From positions 1 through 62,943 of the forward strand of contig CALUWN010000011.1 of the NCBI GenBank assembly GCA_944324495.1: DNA of 62,943 nt, written 5' to 3'. The position numbers and the translations under genes were made by a program. Below are positions 34,124-42,800 of the stretch, piece by piece (position 1 is the stretch's first letter; every line of letters starts with the position of its first letter). Source of the stretch: an uncultured Mucispirillum sp. (GTDB lineage: Bacteria; Chrysiogenota; Deferribacteres; Deferribacterales; Mucispirillaceae). The notes under the pieces were generated by a model, which saw only the letters and a program-made list of their open reading frames with translations, made no database searches and was not told the origin of the DNA.

Positions 34124-35479
34124 TTACTTATTAAAAGCTATAAACCTTGAGCCACTGCGGGAAAGGATTTTAAAGGCTATTAAATCGCCTTTTTTCACTT
34201 TATCATAAGCTGCATAAAATTCGTTAGGGTTATTAATAGATTTTCTATTTACCCAAACTATTACATCACCCTGCCTAAGCCCTGCTGAATAAGCATTTGA
34301 TTTCGTATCAATATCTGTAATTACTACACCGCCTGTTACTCCAAGGCTAGAAGCATCATCACGGCTTAAATCAGTAACAGTAATATCGCCTTTAGGTTTT
34401 TTTGGTGATTTATTGCTGTAATTTCCTGCAACTTGACCTTCCACTGGTCTTTCACCTAAAGTTACAGTAATATTTTGCTGTTTAGAGTCCCTTATAACAG
34501 TAAGTACAACTTTATCATTTGGGCTTTTTGAGCCTATTATACCAACTAAAGTTCTTGAATCAGTTGCTTTTTTGCCGTCTACTGCTATTACTATATCGCC
34601 TGCTTTAAGCCCTGCTTTATCACCCGGCTCACCTTTTGAAACATCTGCTATTAATACACCTTTTGTATCATTAAGCCCAAAAGATTTTGCAAGTTTTTCA
34701 TCAAGTGGCTGCAAGGTAACACCTATCCATCCTCTAGTTACTTTACCTTGTTTTAATTTTGGGATAATATTTTTAAGCATATTTACAGGTACAGCAAACC
34801 CAAGCCCTTGGGCAGATTGAATAATAGCTGTATTAATACCTATTACTTCGCCATCCATATTTATAAGTGGGCCGCCAGAGTTACCCGGGTTAATTGATAC
34901 ATCTGTTTGTATAAAATTATCATACGGGCCATCACCTAAAACCCTGCCTTTAGCTGATAATATACCTGCTGTAACAGTACCACCAAGGCCAAGGGGGTTA
35001 CCAATAGCAACTACCCAGTCACCAATTTCTGCCTTATCTGAATCACCTAATAATATAGGTGTAATTGATGCACCCAATGTATCAATTTTTAAAAGTGCTA
35101 AATCTGTTAAAGGGTCTGTGCCTACTATTGTAGCTTTAAACTCCCTTTCATCTTGAAGTTTTACGATTATTTCTTCTGCACCTTCAATAACGTGGTTATT
35201 TGTAACAATATAACCGTTCATATCAATAATAAACCCAGAGCCTAATGCTGAAGATTTAAATTTTTGACCGCCACCATTACCATAGGGGTTACCACCGAAA
35301 AAACCACCAAAAAAATCATCAAAAAAAGGATCTATCTGACGTGTAACAGTTTTTGTTGTACTAATATTTACAACGCTTGGAGCTGCTTTTTTTACAACTG
35401 GTGCAAAACTTTCAGGCACTGCATAAGCATTAATAGCTAATGCTGCCATAAATACTACTAATAGAAATAATTTTTTCAT
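34124..35479 (-). CDS. htrA: Periplasmic serine protease HtrA/DegP family
   Basis: 451 residues with a signal peptide (to about residue 20), a trypsin-like domain and two PDZ domains (about 255-345 and 365-450). The catalytic triad is visible as His96 ('VTNNHVIEG'), Asp126 ('DPLTDLALL') and Ser201 ('NPGNSGGP'). A Gly/Phe/Asn-rich loop near residues 50-72 corresponds to the regulatory LA loop. DegP proteins degrade or refold misfolded envelope proteins. It is the last gene after rpoE, rseA and rseB, with a GGAGGA ribosome site 4 bases past its neighbour region, so it is probably a direct member of the sigma-E operon, as mucD is in Pseudomonas. Confidence 0.94.
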   Translation of the reverse strand: MKKLFLLVVFMAALAINAYAVPESFAPVVKKAAPSVVNISTTKTVTRQIDPFFDDFFGGFFGGNPYGNGGGQKFKSSALGSGFIIDMNGYIVTNNHVIEGAEEIIVKLQDEREFKATIVGTDPLTDLALLKIDTLGASITPILLGDSDKAEIGDWVVAIGNPLGLGGTVTAGILSAKGRVLGDGPYDNFIQTDVSINPGNSGGPLINMDGEVIGINTAIIQSAQGLGFAVPVNMLKNIIPKLKQGKVTRGWIGVTLQPLDEKLAKSFGLNDTKGVLIADVSKGEPGDKAGLKAGDIVIAVDGKKATDSRTLVGIIGSKSPNDKVVLTVIRDSKQQNITVTLGERPVEGQVAGNYSNKSPKKPKGDITVTDLSRDDASSLGVTGGVVITDIDTKSNAYSAGLRQGDVIVWVNRKSINNPNEFYAAYDKVKKGDLIAFKILSRSGSRFIAFNK

Positions 35480-35508
35480 TAAATCAATTTCCTCCTGATA
35501 ATATATTT

Positions 35509-36342
35509 CTATTTACTATAAATCTCTGATGTTAGTATATGACCTTGAGAAGCAATATCAACTATATTTTGTTTATTTTTGTGTATTATATTCACAATCT
35601 CTTCCATAAACCCAAAAGATACAGTGCCATATACTGTATATTCAGTATCATCTATCACCCTTGAAAATAAATAATTTCCGTAAACTATTTTACTAACTGG
35701 TGCTGCATTACTCATAGCAGGTTTTATAAATACTGAAAATCTATTAACTCCGTCTTGAAATGCTAAATCTATAGCGTTGCCATTAAATACTGTTGTGTGG
35801 AAATGGCTAAAGCCTTTATAAAATTCTGGTGTATCCCAAAACTTATATTTTGCATCAATATCTCCACGTTTGCCTTTTTTATGACCGCCCCTTTTAAGGT
35901 GTTCTTTATACTGGTAGCCATGCATCGCCCCTTCTTTGTAGTCAAAACCACTAAAAGCAAACATTAAAGTATCTGTAGTATCAAATACTTCAAGTTTAAC
36001 AATATGCTCTTTTTCATCAAGCCATAAAATTGATTTAAACCTGTCCTTATTTTTAGGTGTGATTACATACTGGGAAATATTGAAGCCAAAATATGAGATA
36101 TTATCTGACTTAACTACATTATAATACTGCTCGGGTATTCTATCTACAGAAAAATAACCCCGTAAAAGTTGACGGGAAATAGAGCCCATTATAGAATTAT
36201 CGTTTCTATAATCATCCTGTAAATTAATATATACTTCGTATTTATCTTGATTTAAAAATTTAAATACTACTGACTTCTGCCCTGCATATACTGGTAAATG
36301 CAAGGCAAAAATCAAAGCAATTGTAATCAGAAATTGTTTCAT
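35509..36342 (-). CDS. rseB: MucB/RseB-like periplasmic regulator of the anti-sigma factor
   Basis: 277 residues with a signal peptide (cleavage near 'PVYA', residue 20). Overall similarity to RseB is low, but the order of features fits: an N-terminal lipoprotein-localisation-like fold with 'ILWLDEKEHIVKLEVFDTTDTLMFAFSGFDY' (compare the WMD-x-E-T-x-L-P-M-R-V-D-L strand of E. coli RseB), then a small C-terminal domain beginning 'DTPEFYKGFSHFHTTVF' and ending 'VYGTVSFGFMEEIVNIIH'. RseB binds RseA and shields it from protease until envelope stress. Its start overlaps the anti-sigma gene by four bases. Gene order rpoE-rseA-rseB-htrA is the strongest support. Confidence 0.75.
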   Translation of the reverse strand: MKQFLITIALIFALHLPVYAGQKSVVFKFLNQDKYEVYINLQDDYRNDNSIMGSISRQLLRGYFSVDRIPEQYYNVVKSDNISYFGFNISQYVITPKNKDRFKSILWLDEKEHIVKLEVFDTTDTLMFAFSGFDYKEGAMHGYQYKEHLKRGGHKKGKRGDIDAKYKFWDTPEFYKGFSHFHTTVFNGNAIDLAFQDGVNRFSVFIKPAMSNAAPVSKIVYGNYLFSRVIDDTEYTVYGTVSFGFMEEIVNIIHKNKQNIVDIASQGHILTSEIYSK

Positions 36343-36872
36343 TTTTCAAAATTCACCGAAATAACCGATGCTTGAGCCAGTGGCCCAGAATATGAATTTG
36401 CATAATGTTCCAATACATAGTCTTCATATTTATCGTGAACTTGTGTGGCAACTTCTACTGATACTGGTTTAGATTTTTCAAAATAAGTAACTGTAGCACC
36501 AACAACAAGCAATATTGCAGCAGCTAAGGCTGATAAGTATATAAGCTTTCCTGCTACTATTTTTGAAATTTTAGTAACTTTAGAGTATTTTTTATTTTTT
36601 ACCACTTCAAGCTGTTCTTTTTTACCATACTTGTTATTAAAAGCTATGCCTGCCATGATTTTCTTAGAAAAATCAACTTCTTCTTTTTGAGCATATGACA
36701 CTTTTACCATATCTTTTATTTTATATATATTTGCAATAGCATTTTTACATTTACTACATTCTGATAAATGAGTAGAAACTGCATCAAACTCTTTAGGAGT
36801 AAGCTCATTATCTACATATGAATATAAAAGAGGTTGAATATTTAAACATGTATCTTTCACTTTGCTTTCCAT
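36339..36872 (-). CDS. rseA: Zinc-finger anti-sigma factor (RseA-like role)
   Basis: 177 residues. The N-terminal cytoplasmic anti-sigma domain has the ZAS motif H-x3-C-x2-C (His35, Cys39, Cys42 in 'HLSECSKCK'). One membrane helix (about 108-130, 'LIYLSALAAAILLVVGATV') is followed by a short periplasmic tail of about 45 residues that could contact RseB. It would hold the sigma factor at the membrane until regulated proteolysis. Unlike E. coli RseA, it belongs to the zinc-binding ChrR/RsrA-like class. It starts one base after the sigma factor stop codon. Confidence 0.88.
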   Translation of the reverse strand: MESKVKDTCLNIQPLLYSYVDNELTPKEFDAVSTHLSECSKCKNAIANIYKIKDMVKVSYAQKEEVDFSKKIMAGIAFNNKYGKKEQLEVVKNKKYSKVTKISKIVAGKLIYLSALAAAILLVVGATVTYFEKSKPVSVEVATQVHDKYEDYVLEHYANSYSGPLAQASVISVNFEK

Positions 36873-36873
36873 A

Positions 36874-37455
36874 TTACTTTGCCTCCATAACTACTTCGTC
36901 TGTTAAACCCTGCTTAATAAGCCTTTCTTTTACAATCTGCCTAGCATTAAAAAGCCTGCTTCTAACTGTTCCAAGTGGAATTTTAAGCATTTCAGCAATT
37001 TCTTCATAGCTTAAATCTTCCACTTCCCTTAATATTACTACTGTTCTAAGCCTTTCAGGTAATGCATCCACAAAAAAACGCACATATTTTCTAAGTTCAT
37101 CTTTTATAATAAAATCTTCAGGACATTCACCAGTTGTAAGGCTTTCAAAATAGTCAACATCATCATCTTCATCTTCCACATCAACCATTCTTTTATCCCT
37201 TTCATAATGGTTTAATGAAAGGTTTACAGCAATACGTTTAAGCCAAGAATAAAAATGCTCTCTATCCTGCAGAGTATCAAGTTTTTCATAGGCTTTTAAA
37301 AAAGCATCTTGGCAAATATCTTCAGCGTATTCTTTATTTTTTACAATATTTAAAGCAGTATAAAAAATCTGAGATTGATATTTTAATATCAACATTTCAA
37401 AGGCTCCGTTATCCCCACCAAGAACCCTTTCAATCACCTGTTTATCATTCATCAT
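36874..37455 (-). CDS. rpoE: ECF sigma factor, RpoE-like
   Basis: 193 residues. Region 2 ('ALNIVKNKEYAEDICQDAFLKAYEKL...FYSWLKRIAVNLSLNHYE') recognises the -10 element, and region 4 ('LPERLRTVVILREVEDLSYEEIAEMLKIPLGTVRSRLFNARQIV') the -35 element. An acidic linker (about 85-105) joins them. It belongs to the RpoE/SigW-like ECF groups. GAGGGA lies upstream; ATG 37455 and 37452 are both possible, and 37452 has better spacing. It heads the envelope stress operon, and the promoter-like pair at 37476-37499 suggests that it activates itself. Confidence 0.93.
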   Translation of the reverse strand: MMNDKQVIERVLGGDNGAFEMLILKYQSQIFYTALNIVKNKEYAEDICQDAFLKAYEKLDTLQDREHFYSWLKRIAVNLSLNHYERDKRMVDVEDEDDDVDYFESLTTGECPEDFIIKDELRKYVRFFVDALPERLRTVVILREVEDLSYEEIAEMLKIPLGTVRSRLFNARQIVKERLIKQGLTDEVVMEAK

Positions 37456-37864
37456 TATCCCTCATTATTAGGTAAGACATACAAGTTATGGTTTTGTTCA
37501 AAATAATTTTTTATTTTTTATTAATGGCATTTAGCACCAAAATATATAAATATAATTTTTCTAAAAATTTATATATCACTACATATTAATTATTGCAATA
37601 GTAATACTTAAATACAACATATTATTTATTTGTAGATTATACTTTATATATAAGAGTAAAATATCTTAAATATTTATATATTTTAACTGCTAATGCAAAC
37701 TAAATTTATACACATCATAAACAAAAAAATAAAATATTAATAATATTAATAATACTGCACTTTTACTAATTATGTAAAAAATCAATTATTTTTTATAAAA
37801 TTAATGACATTTATATTAGCTTGTGATATAAAAGAGCATAATATAAAATTTAATAGGTGTTATA
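37456..37864. other. Long AT-rich divergent gap between rpoE and purF
   Basis: 409 bases without a credible gene. The part nearest rpoE holds an ECF-type promoter candidate. The rest is extremely AT-rich, with short A/T tracts and small imperfect inverted repeats, and ends with AGGTGT before purF. I looked for a purine riboswitch core or a PurR-type site and found neither. Confidence 0.7.
37476..37499 (-). promoter_or_regulatory. ECF-type promoter candidate for the rpoE operon
   Basis: On the minus strand GAAC (37499-37496) is followed after 17 bases by GTC (37478-37476). Spacing and bases fit autoregulated ECF promoters (GAAC near -35, GTC near -10). Transcription would start about 15 bases before the sigma factor start codon, a short leader holding the GAGGGA site. 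Confidence 0.5.
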
Positions 37865-39250
37865 ATGACTGATGCTCTTGATAAATTTCACGATGAATGT
37901 GCCATAGCTGGTGTTTATGGTAACCATGAGGCAGCAAAACTTGTATACCTTTGCTTATATGCTCTGCAGCATAGAGGTCAGCAGGGGACAGGTATTGCAG
38001 CTTATGACGGTGAGCATATCCACAGCGAAAAACGTGAAGGACTTGTTGCTGATGTATATACAAAAAAACGTTTAAAAAAATTAACTGGCAAAATTGCTAT
38101 AGGCCATAACAGATACCCAACTGACGGTATTTTTTCTGCTAGGAACTTACAGCCTGTAATAGCAGAACTGCCTATTGGTGACTGTGCCCTTGCTTATAAT
38201 GGTAACCTTGTAAATGCTTTTAAAATAAGAAAACAGCTTATTAAAGAAGGCTCAATTTTCTCTACAGGTACTGATTCTGAAACAATTATGCATTTACTTG
38301 CTAAAAGATTAAAAAATGAAGATTTAGTTACTGCCCTTTCAAATGTTATGAAAGAAATCACTGGCTCATACTCTATGGTATTTATGGCAGATAATAAATT
38401 AATCGCTATGCGTGACCCTTATGGCCTTCGCCCGCTTGCTATGGGTATGATGAAAGACGGCTATGTTTTTGTTAGTGAAACTGTTGCTCTTGATTTAATA
38501 GATGCCCACTTTATTAGAGAAGTAGAGCCTGGGGAAATGGTTATTGTGGATGCAACTGGTGTGAAATCAGTTTTCCCTAACGGCAAAAACGAGCACCCTG
38601 CCCCTTGTGTATTTGAACATGTGTATTTTGCACGGCCTGATTCATTTATGTTTGGCCAATCTGTTTATGAAGTGAGAAAAAGTTTTGGCAGGATGCTTGC
38701 AAAAGAATGCCCAGTTGAAGCTGATATTGTAATACCTGTGCCAGATTCTGGTATTACTGCTACAATAGGCTATTCTGAAGAAAGTAAAATACCTTTTGAA
38801 ATGGGTATTATTAGAAACCACTATGTTGGCAGAACTTTTATTGAGCCATCACAAAATATTCGTGATTTTGGTGTTAAAGTTAAATTAAACCCTGTAAAAA
38901 ATTTAATAAAAGATAAAAGAGTTGTGGTAATTGATGACTCTATTGTGCGTGGCACAACAAGTAAAAAAATAGTAAAACTTCTGCGTGATGCTGGAGCAAA
39001 AGAAATACATATGAGAATATCTGCTCCCCCTACAAGTTATCCTTGTTACTACGGTATTGATACACCTACTAAAAAAGAGCTTATATCAAATACCCATACT
39101 GAAGAAGAAATCAGAAAATTTATAGGGGCTGATTCTTTAGGATATATTTCTTTAGAAGGAATGCAGAGCGTATTGAAAGACCATAACTTTTGCTTTGCCT
39201 GCTTTACTGGTAAATACCCTATTGACCCAACTGATTTAATAGAGGATTAA
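37865..39250 (+). CDS. purF: Amidophosphoribosyltransferase
   Basis: 461 residues. It catalyses the first committed step of purine synthesis, making phosphoribosylamine from PRPP and glutamine. The N-terminal glutaminase begins at Cys12 after a propeptide ('DKFHDECAIAGVYG'). The PRPP loop is 'VVVIDDSIVRGTTSKKI'. Cysteines at 'PAPCVFEH', 'SYPCYYG' and 'FCFACFTG' match the four [4Fe-4S] ligands of the Bacillus-type oxygen-sensitive enzyme, unlike the cluster-free E. coli form. This suits an anaerobe. An AGGTGT site precedes it. It is followed nine bases later by an outer-membrane protein gene. Confidence 0.96.
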   Translation: MTDALDKFHDECAIAGVYGNHEAAKLVYLCLYALQHRGQQGTGIAAYDGEHIHSEKREGLVADVYTKKRLKKLTGKIAIGHNRYPTDGIFSARNLQPVIAELPIGDCALAYNGNLVNAFKIRKQLIKEGSIFSTGTDSETIMHLLAKRLKNEDLVTALSNVMKEITGSYSMVFMADNKLIAMRDPYGLRPLAMGMMKDGYVFVSETVALDLIDAHFIREVEPGEMVIVDATGVKSVFPNGKNEHPAPCVFEHVYFARPDSFMFGQSVYEVRKSFGRMLAKECPVEADIVIPVPDSGITATIGYSEESKIPFEMGIIRNHYVGRTFIEPSQNIRDFGVKVKLNPVKNLIKDKRVVVIDDSIVRGTTSKKIVKLLRDAGAKEIHMRISAPPTSYPCYYGIDTPTKKELISNTHTEEEIRKFIGADSLGYISLEGMQSVLKDHNFCFACFTGKYPIDPTDLIED

Positions 39251-39259
39251 TTAAATTTA

Positions 39260-39916
39260 ATGAAAAAAATACTACTTTTAATACTACTATTATCATTTAC
39301 TGCTAATTTATCCTATGCTGATGATAGGACAGATAAGCCATATAACATAGGGTATGCAAAACGCTACGGTATGGTTGGGCTGTATGGCCATTTATCTGAC
39401 TATATTAAAGATGACTGGGGTGATTTATACCCCGGCGGTGGTGGTTTTGTATATTATAATATATTAAATGATTTTTGGGGCAATTTTTCTATTGGTTTTA
39501 ATGCTGATTATGTAGGTGGTGATTTTACTACTTCAAAGGGTATTAAAGGCACAGCACATATGGCTCCGCTTTCTTTAAATGTTGCTTATATGACATCATC
39601 TAATGTGGTAAATGCTTGGGCTGGTGTTGGCTTTTCATATAACTTTGCTACATTTGATATATCAGCTGGCACTTATAATAATACTGCCTATGGGGCTCAA
39701 GGCAAGCAATATGCCCAGTTAATAGGTGTAGATGCTTTTGCAGGGCTTGAATATCTTTTTACTAAAGACGGCAGATGGGGTGCATTTTTTGAATTTAGGT
39801 ATACTTATTCTCAAATACCAGAAATAAAATTAAATGTTTCTGGCATTGGTGCTTTTTCTGATAAGCTGGATACTCAAAGGTTTAAATATACAGTTGGTTT
39901 TTCATACCATTTTTAA
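39260..39916 (+). CDS. Predicted outer-membrane beta-barrel protein
   Basis: 218 residues with a signal peptide (cleavage near 'NLSYA', residue 20). The mature part alternates hydrophobic and polar residues over many short strands rich in Gly, Tyr and Phe, and ends in 'FKYTVGFSYHF'. A C-terminal Phe is the usual BAM recognition signal. The size suits an eight- or ten-stranded barrel of the OmpW/opacity type, but no specific family is recognised. It sits nine bases after purF and nine bases before the HdeD-like gene, so the three probably share a transcript; a functional link to purine synthesis is not apparent. Confidence 0.7.
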   Translation: MKKILLLILLLSFTANLSYADDRTDKPYNIGYAKRYGMVGLYGHLSDYIKDDWGDLYPGGGGFVYYNILNDFWGNFSIGFNADYVGGDFTTSKGIKGTAHMAPLSLNVAYMTSSNVVNAWAGVGFSYNFATFDISAGTYNNTAYGAQGKQYAQLIGVDAFAGLEYLFTKDGRWGAFFEFRYTYSQIPEIKLNVSGIGAFSDKLDTQRFKYTVGFSYHF

Positions 39917-39925
39917 GGTGAAACT

Positions 39926-40447
39926 ATGAATATGTTTAGTTATTTTTCTGCAATAATATTTTCTATTCTCATAATTATTTTTGGTGGTATAATTATAGCA
40001 AACCCTGATGGCACTATGGCAGCTTTTGCTGTATTTATCAGCATAGTAATGATTATTACAGGAATATTTAATATTATGCTTTTCCGTTCTATGAAAGAAT
40101 TTAAAGGCTCAATCTATTACTTAATAGAGGGTGCTCTTTCTATTATTATTGCTGTTTTACTTTTAAGCAGTGCAGAAGCATTGAAAAACTTTGTACCACT
40201 GCTTGTGGGCTTTTGGATAGCTTTAAAATCTGCTACAGCAATAATTACAGCAATTGAATTTAAAAAAAGCAATAATCCTAACTACAAACCTATTTTAACA
40301 GGTGGTATTATTGGCTTACTTTTAGCCTTATTAATTGCAGCATTTCCAAAAATTGTATCAGTTTATATTAGCCTGATTTTAGGTATAGCTTTTATTGCAG
40401 CAGGTGCATTTATTATATTTTTTGCATATAGAATGCGTAAATACTAA
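39926..40447 (+). CDS. DUF308/HdeD-like small membrane protein
   Basis: 173 residues arranged as six hydrophobic helices in pairs separated by short polar turns. The repeats 'FGGIIIANPDGTMAAFAVFISIVMIITGIFNI' and 'GLLLALLIAAFPKIVSVYISLILGIAFIAAGAFII' show the internal duplication of the HdeD/DUF308 family. HdeD of E. coli contributes to acid resistance at high cell density; function in other bacteria is not settled. It ends the purF transcript and is followed by a strong hairpin terminator. Confidence 0.8.
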   Translation: MNMFSYFSAIIFSILIIIFGGIIIANPDGTMAAFAVFISIVMIITGIFNIMLFRSMKEFKGSIYYLIEGALSIIIAVLLLSSAEALKNFVPLLVGFWIALKSATAIITAIEFKKSNNPNYKPILTGGIIGLLLALLIAAFPKIVSVYISLILGIAFIAAGAFIIFFAYRMRKY

Positions 40448-40454
40448 TAGATTA

Positions 40455-40481
40455 AGTGGGTATAAAAGCCCACTATTTTTT
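40455..40481 (+). terminator. Intrinsic terminator of the purF operon
   Basis: AGTGGG (40455-40460) and CCCACT (40469-40474) form a stem with an eight-base loop, followed by ATTTTTT. The end of metF lies against it on the other strand, so it may serve both directions, although the minus side lacks a clear T-run. Confidence 0.8.
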
Positions 40482-41331
40482 ATAAAAAATGAAGTTTATC
40501 TAATATCTTTTTAGTAGCAGTGGAACGGTTTAATGTGTAAAAATGAAGCCCTGCTGTATCCTTTGCCACTAAATCTTCACATTGAGTAACAGCATAATCA
40601 ATACCTATTTTTGCCACATCTTCTTCGCTTTTGCCTTCCATACTTTTTATTAATTCACTAGGTATATGGCTTGAGCACATAACCTGAAACCTTTCTATTT
40701 GAGAATAGTTTATAATAGGCATAATACCTGCAACAATAGGCACATTAATGCCTGCTTTTTCGCAGCGTTCTCTAAACCTGTAAAAATATTCGTTATTGAA
40801 AAAAAGCTGTGTAATAATAAATGATGCACCCTTATCTACTTTATATTTAAGCATTTCAATATCTTTTTCAAAGTTTTCTGATTCTGGGTGTTTTTCAGGA
40901 TAACCTGCCACACCTATGCAAAATTTATTTCTTGATGATATATATTCCACTAAATCTGAAGCATATTTAAAATCACCTGCAGGAGCATTACTTTCTTTTG
41001 GTAAATCACCACGTAAAGCAAGCACATTTTCAATACCAGCATCTTCTAATTTATCAAGTATATCATCAAGAGTTGCTTTATTAAAGCCAACACAAGTAAT
41101 ATGCATCATAGTTTCATAACTACAGGTATCTTTAATATATTTTATCCAGTCAAAAGTTTTATCAGCAGTTGAGCCGCCAGCACCAAATGTAACAGAAGAA
41201 AAATCAGCGTGTTCTTCCTGTAAAGAATCTATTGTATCAAAAAGCACTTTTTCAATAGCTAGAGTTTTAGGTGGAAAAAACTCAAAAGAAATAGAAGGCT
41301 TTCTAGTGCTTAATATATTTGAAATACTCAT
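40480..41331 (-). CDS. metF: 5,10-methylenetetrahydrofolate reductase
   Basis: 283 residues, a flavin-dependent TIM barrel. It reduces methylene-THF to methyl-THF for methionine synthesis. 'SFEFFPPKT' at the N-terminus carries the catalytic Glu. 'SVTFGAGGS', 'HITCVGFN' and 'NVLALRGDLP' (FAD-binding) are family signatures, and 'ITQLFFNNEYF' and 'GIMPI' are also conserved. Length matches bacterial MetF. It is a single gene on the minus strand with its own upstream gap; no methionine riboswitch core was recognised there. Confidence 0.95.
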   Translation of the reverse strand: MSISNILSTRKPSISFEFFPPKTLAIEKVLFDTIDSLQEEHADFSSVTFGAGGSTADKTFDWIKYIKDTCSYETMMHITCVGFNKATLDDILDKLEDAGIENVLALRGDLPKESNAPAGDFKYASDLVEYISSRNKFCIGVAGYPEKHPESENFEKDIEMLKYKVDKGASFIITQLFFNNEYFYRFRERCEKAGINVPIVAGIMPIINYSQIERFQVMCSSHIPSELIKSMEGKSEEDVAKIGIDYAVTQCEDLVAKDTAGLHFYTLNRSTATKKILDKLHFL

Positions 41332-41418
41332 TAATATAATGCTCCATAAATAAAAAATTTCTGTAATATTGCACTAAAAATATAAATTTGTAAATAGAAA
41401 ATAATGTAAAATTAAAAT

Positions 41419-41772
41419 TTATTGGCAACTTGTTAAATTTTTAGAAAGTATTAGTTTACCACCTTGTGTTATTTCTAAATTATTATCTCTTGTTATCATA
41501 TATGTAGTATCATTATTTATAAACTCATAATATAAAAAATTATAATTTCTTTTAGAAATAACAGATTTTCCAGTTAATGTAATAAAATCACCTGTTTTTT
41601 TATTAAGCCCAATATATACCATTTTATCACAGGATAACTCACCTTCTTCACACAGATTAATAAGTTTTATCCATAAATCATCAGTTTCAAATGTACATTG
41701 TTCAGCTAATTTCATATCTGCAAAGGCAAAAACAGGAAATGCTAAAAATATTATAGTAATTATTTTTTTCAT
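41419..41772 (-). CDS. Small secreted hypothetical protein
   Basis: 117 residues from the ATG following AGGTGAT, since the in-frame GTG at 41781 overlaps that site. The signal peptide ends near 'VFAFA'. The mature part has four Cys ('EQCTFE', 'NLCEEGELSCDKM', 'LTSCQ'), probably two disulfides, and short beta strands ('YIGLNKKTGDFITLTG', 'FLYYEFINNDTTYMIT'). No family recognised. The start lies at the very end of the TPR gene, so the two are translationally coupled in one accessory operon. Confidence 0.6.
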   Translation of the reverse strand: MKKIITIIFLAFPVFAFADMKLAEQCTFETDDLWIKLINLCEEGELSCDKMVYIGLNKKTGDFITLTGKSVISKRNYNFLYYEFINNDTTYMITRDNNLEITQGGKLILSKNLTSCQ

Positions 41773-41773
41773 A

Positions 41774-42433
41774 TTAATCACCTAAAATCAAATTTAATAA
41801 TAGTTTTATTATAAAAAGTAAGAATAATATTTCCAAGATATAAAAAAATATTTTCTTTTTTTTCAAAGTAGAGATTTGTTTTCTAATTTCTAAGCAGTCA
41901 TTAACAGATTTTGCTTTTTGATAATAATCTGCAGCTATATCGTATTTGCCTGATTTCTCATTACAAATACCAAGGGTTAAATATAAAGTGTACTTATCAT
42001 CATAATCATCATTTAATTTATCTAAATATGTTAATGCTTTTTTATATTCTTTAATAGATTCATAATATAGCCCTGCTGAAAAATTTAAGTCTACATCATC
42101 TGGGTATAATTCAAGCCCTTTTTCAATAAATTCCTGTGCTTTTTCCTTATAACCTAAACTTCCAGCACTCCAAAAAGAATAATAATATATCCAGCTTTCA
42201 TTCTTTCCGAGATTTATTGCTTTTTCAAAATTATCTAGTGCTTTTTCATACTTTTCAAGCTCATAAAGGTTAAGCCCTGCTTCAGAATATACCCAGCCGT
42301 CATTTCTGCCAAGCTTTATTACTTTTTCTATACATTTATATGCTTTACTATATTTCTTTTGCTCTCTATATAAAATTGCCTGATTGCTTTCTGAAGCAAT
42401 TATTTCAGCATTATTATCTGCCTGCTTATCCAT
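41774..42433 (-). CDS. Tetratricopeptide repeat protein with C-terminal membrane anchor
   Basis: 219 residues. About five TPR units run from residue 12 to 175, each with the W/L-G-Y-A-Y-A-F-A-P type pattern (for example 'SEAGLNLYELEKYEKALDNFEKAI'). A lysine cluster and one hydrophobic helix (about 193-217) end the protein, giving a tail-anchored form with repeats in the cytoplasm. TPRs mediate protein contacts; the partner is unknown. It is on the same strand as the neighbouring WG-repeat and secreted genes, making a run of small accessory genes. Confidence 0.8.
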   Translation of the reverse strand: MDKQADNNAEIIASESNQAILYREQKKYSKAYKCIEKVIKLGRNDGWVYSEAGLNLYELEKYEKALDNFEKAINLGKNESWIYYYSFWSAGSLGYKEKAQEFIEKGLELYPDDVDLNFSAGLYYESIKEYKKALTYLDKLNDDYDDKYTLYLTLGICNEKSGKYDIAADYYQKAKSVNDCLEIRKQISTLKKKKIFFYILEILFLLFIIKLLLNLILGD

Positions 42434-42461
42434 ATTATTTTCCTATATTTTAGTAATGAAG

Positions 42462-42794
42462 TTACTTAATTTTATTTCCTTTTTTATCAATATAAAACCA
42501 GTCATCACTAATCCATTTATGATATTCCCCATTAGAGTTTTTCACTGTCTTATTATATCCTTTATATGTTACTTTTGCTTTTCCATTTTCAAAGGGGTAG
42601 CCAAAAGCATACTGAGGCTTTATTATCACTTTCCCAAAGCTGTCAATATAGCCTATTTTACCACTACTATCTATTATTCTTGATGTGCCCTCACTTACAT
42701 AATCATTACCGTTATCATAAATATATGGTTTATAGGGATGATAACAACCAAAAGTAATAACACATAAAAATATAATTAAAAATGTTTTCTTCAT
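42462..42794 (-). CDS. WG-repeat lipoprotein
   Basis: 110 residues. The signal peptide ends in 'ITFGCYHP', a usable lipobox with the lipid Cys near residue 17. The mature part has one clear WG-type repeat ('GKIGYIDSFGKVIIKPQYAFGYPFENGKAKVTY') and a partial one at the end ('DDWFYIDKKGNKIK'). WG repeats are beta-rich modules common in surface and cell-to-cell interaction proteins of unclear function. With only one and a half repeats it may be a truncated relative of longer members, or a compact binding lipoprotein. Confidence 0.7.
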   Translation of the reverse strand: MKKTFLIIFLCVITFGCYHPYKPYIYDNGNDYVSEGTSRIIDSSGKIGYIDSFGKVIIKPQYAFGYPFENGKAKVTYKGYNKTVKNSNGEYHKWISDDWFYIDKKGNKIK

Positions 42795-42800
42795 ACTTTA

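Noticed and set aside
37456-37864. Purine riboswitch or PurR box upstream of purF
   Set aside because: The region is A/T-only over long stretches and shows neither the conserved purine aptamer core nor a recognisable PurR palindrome.
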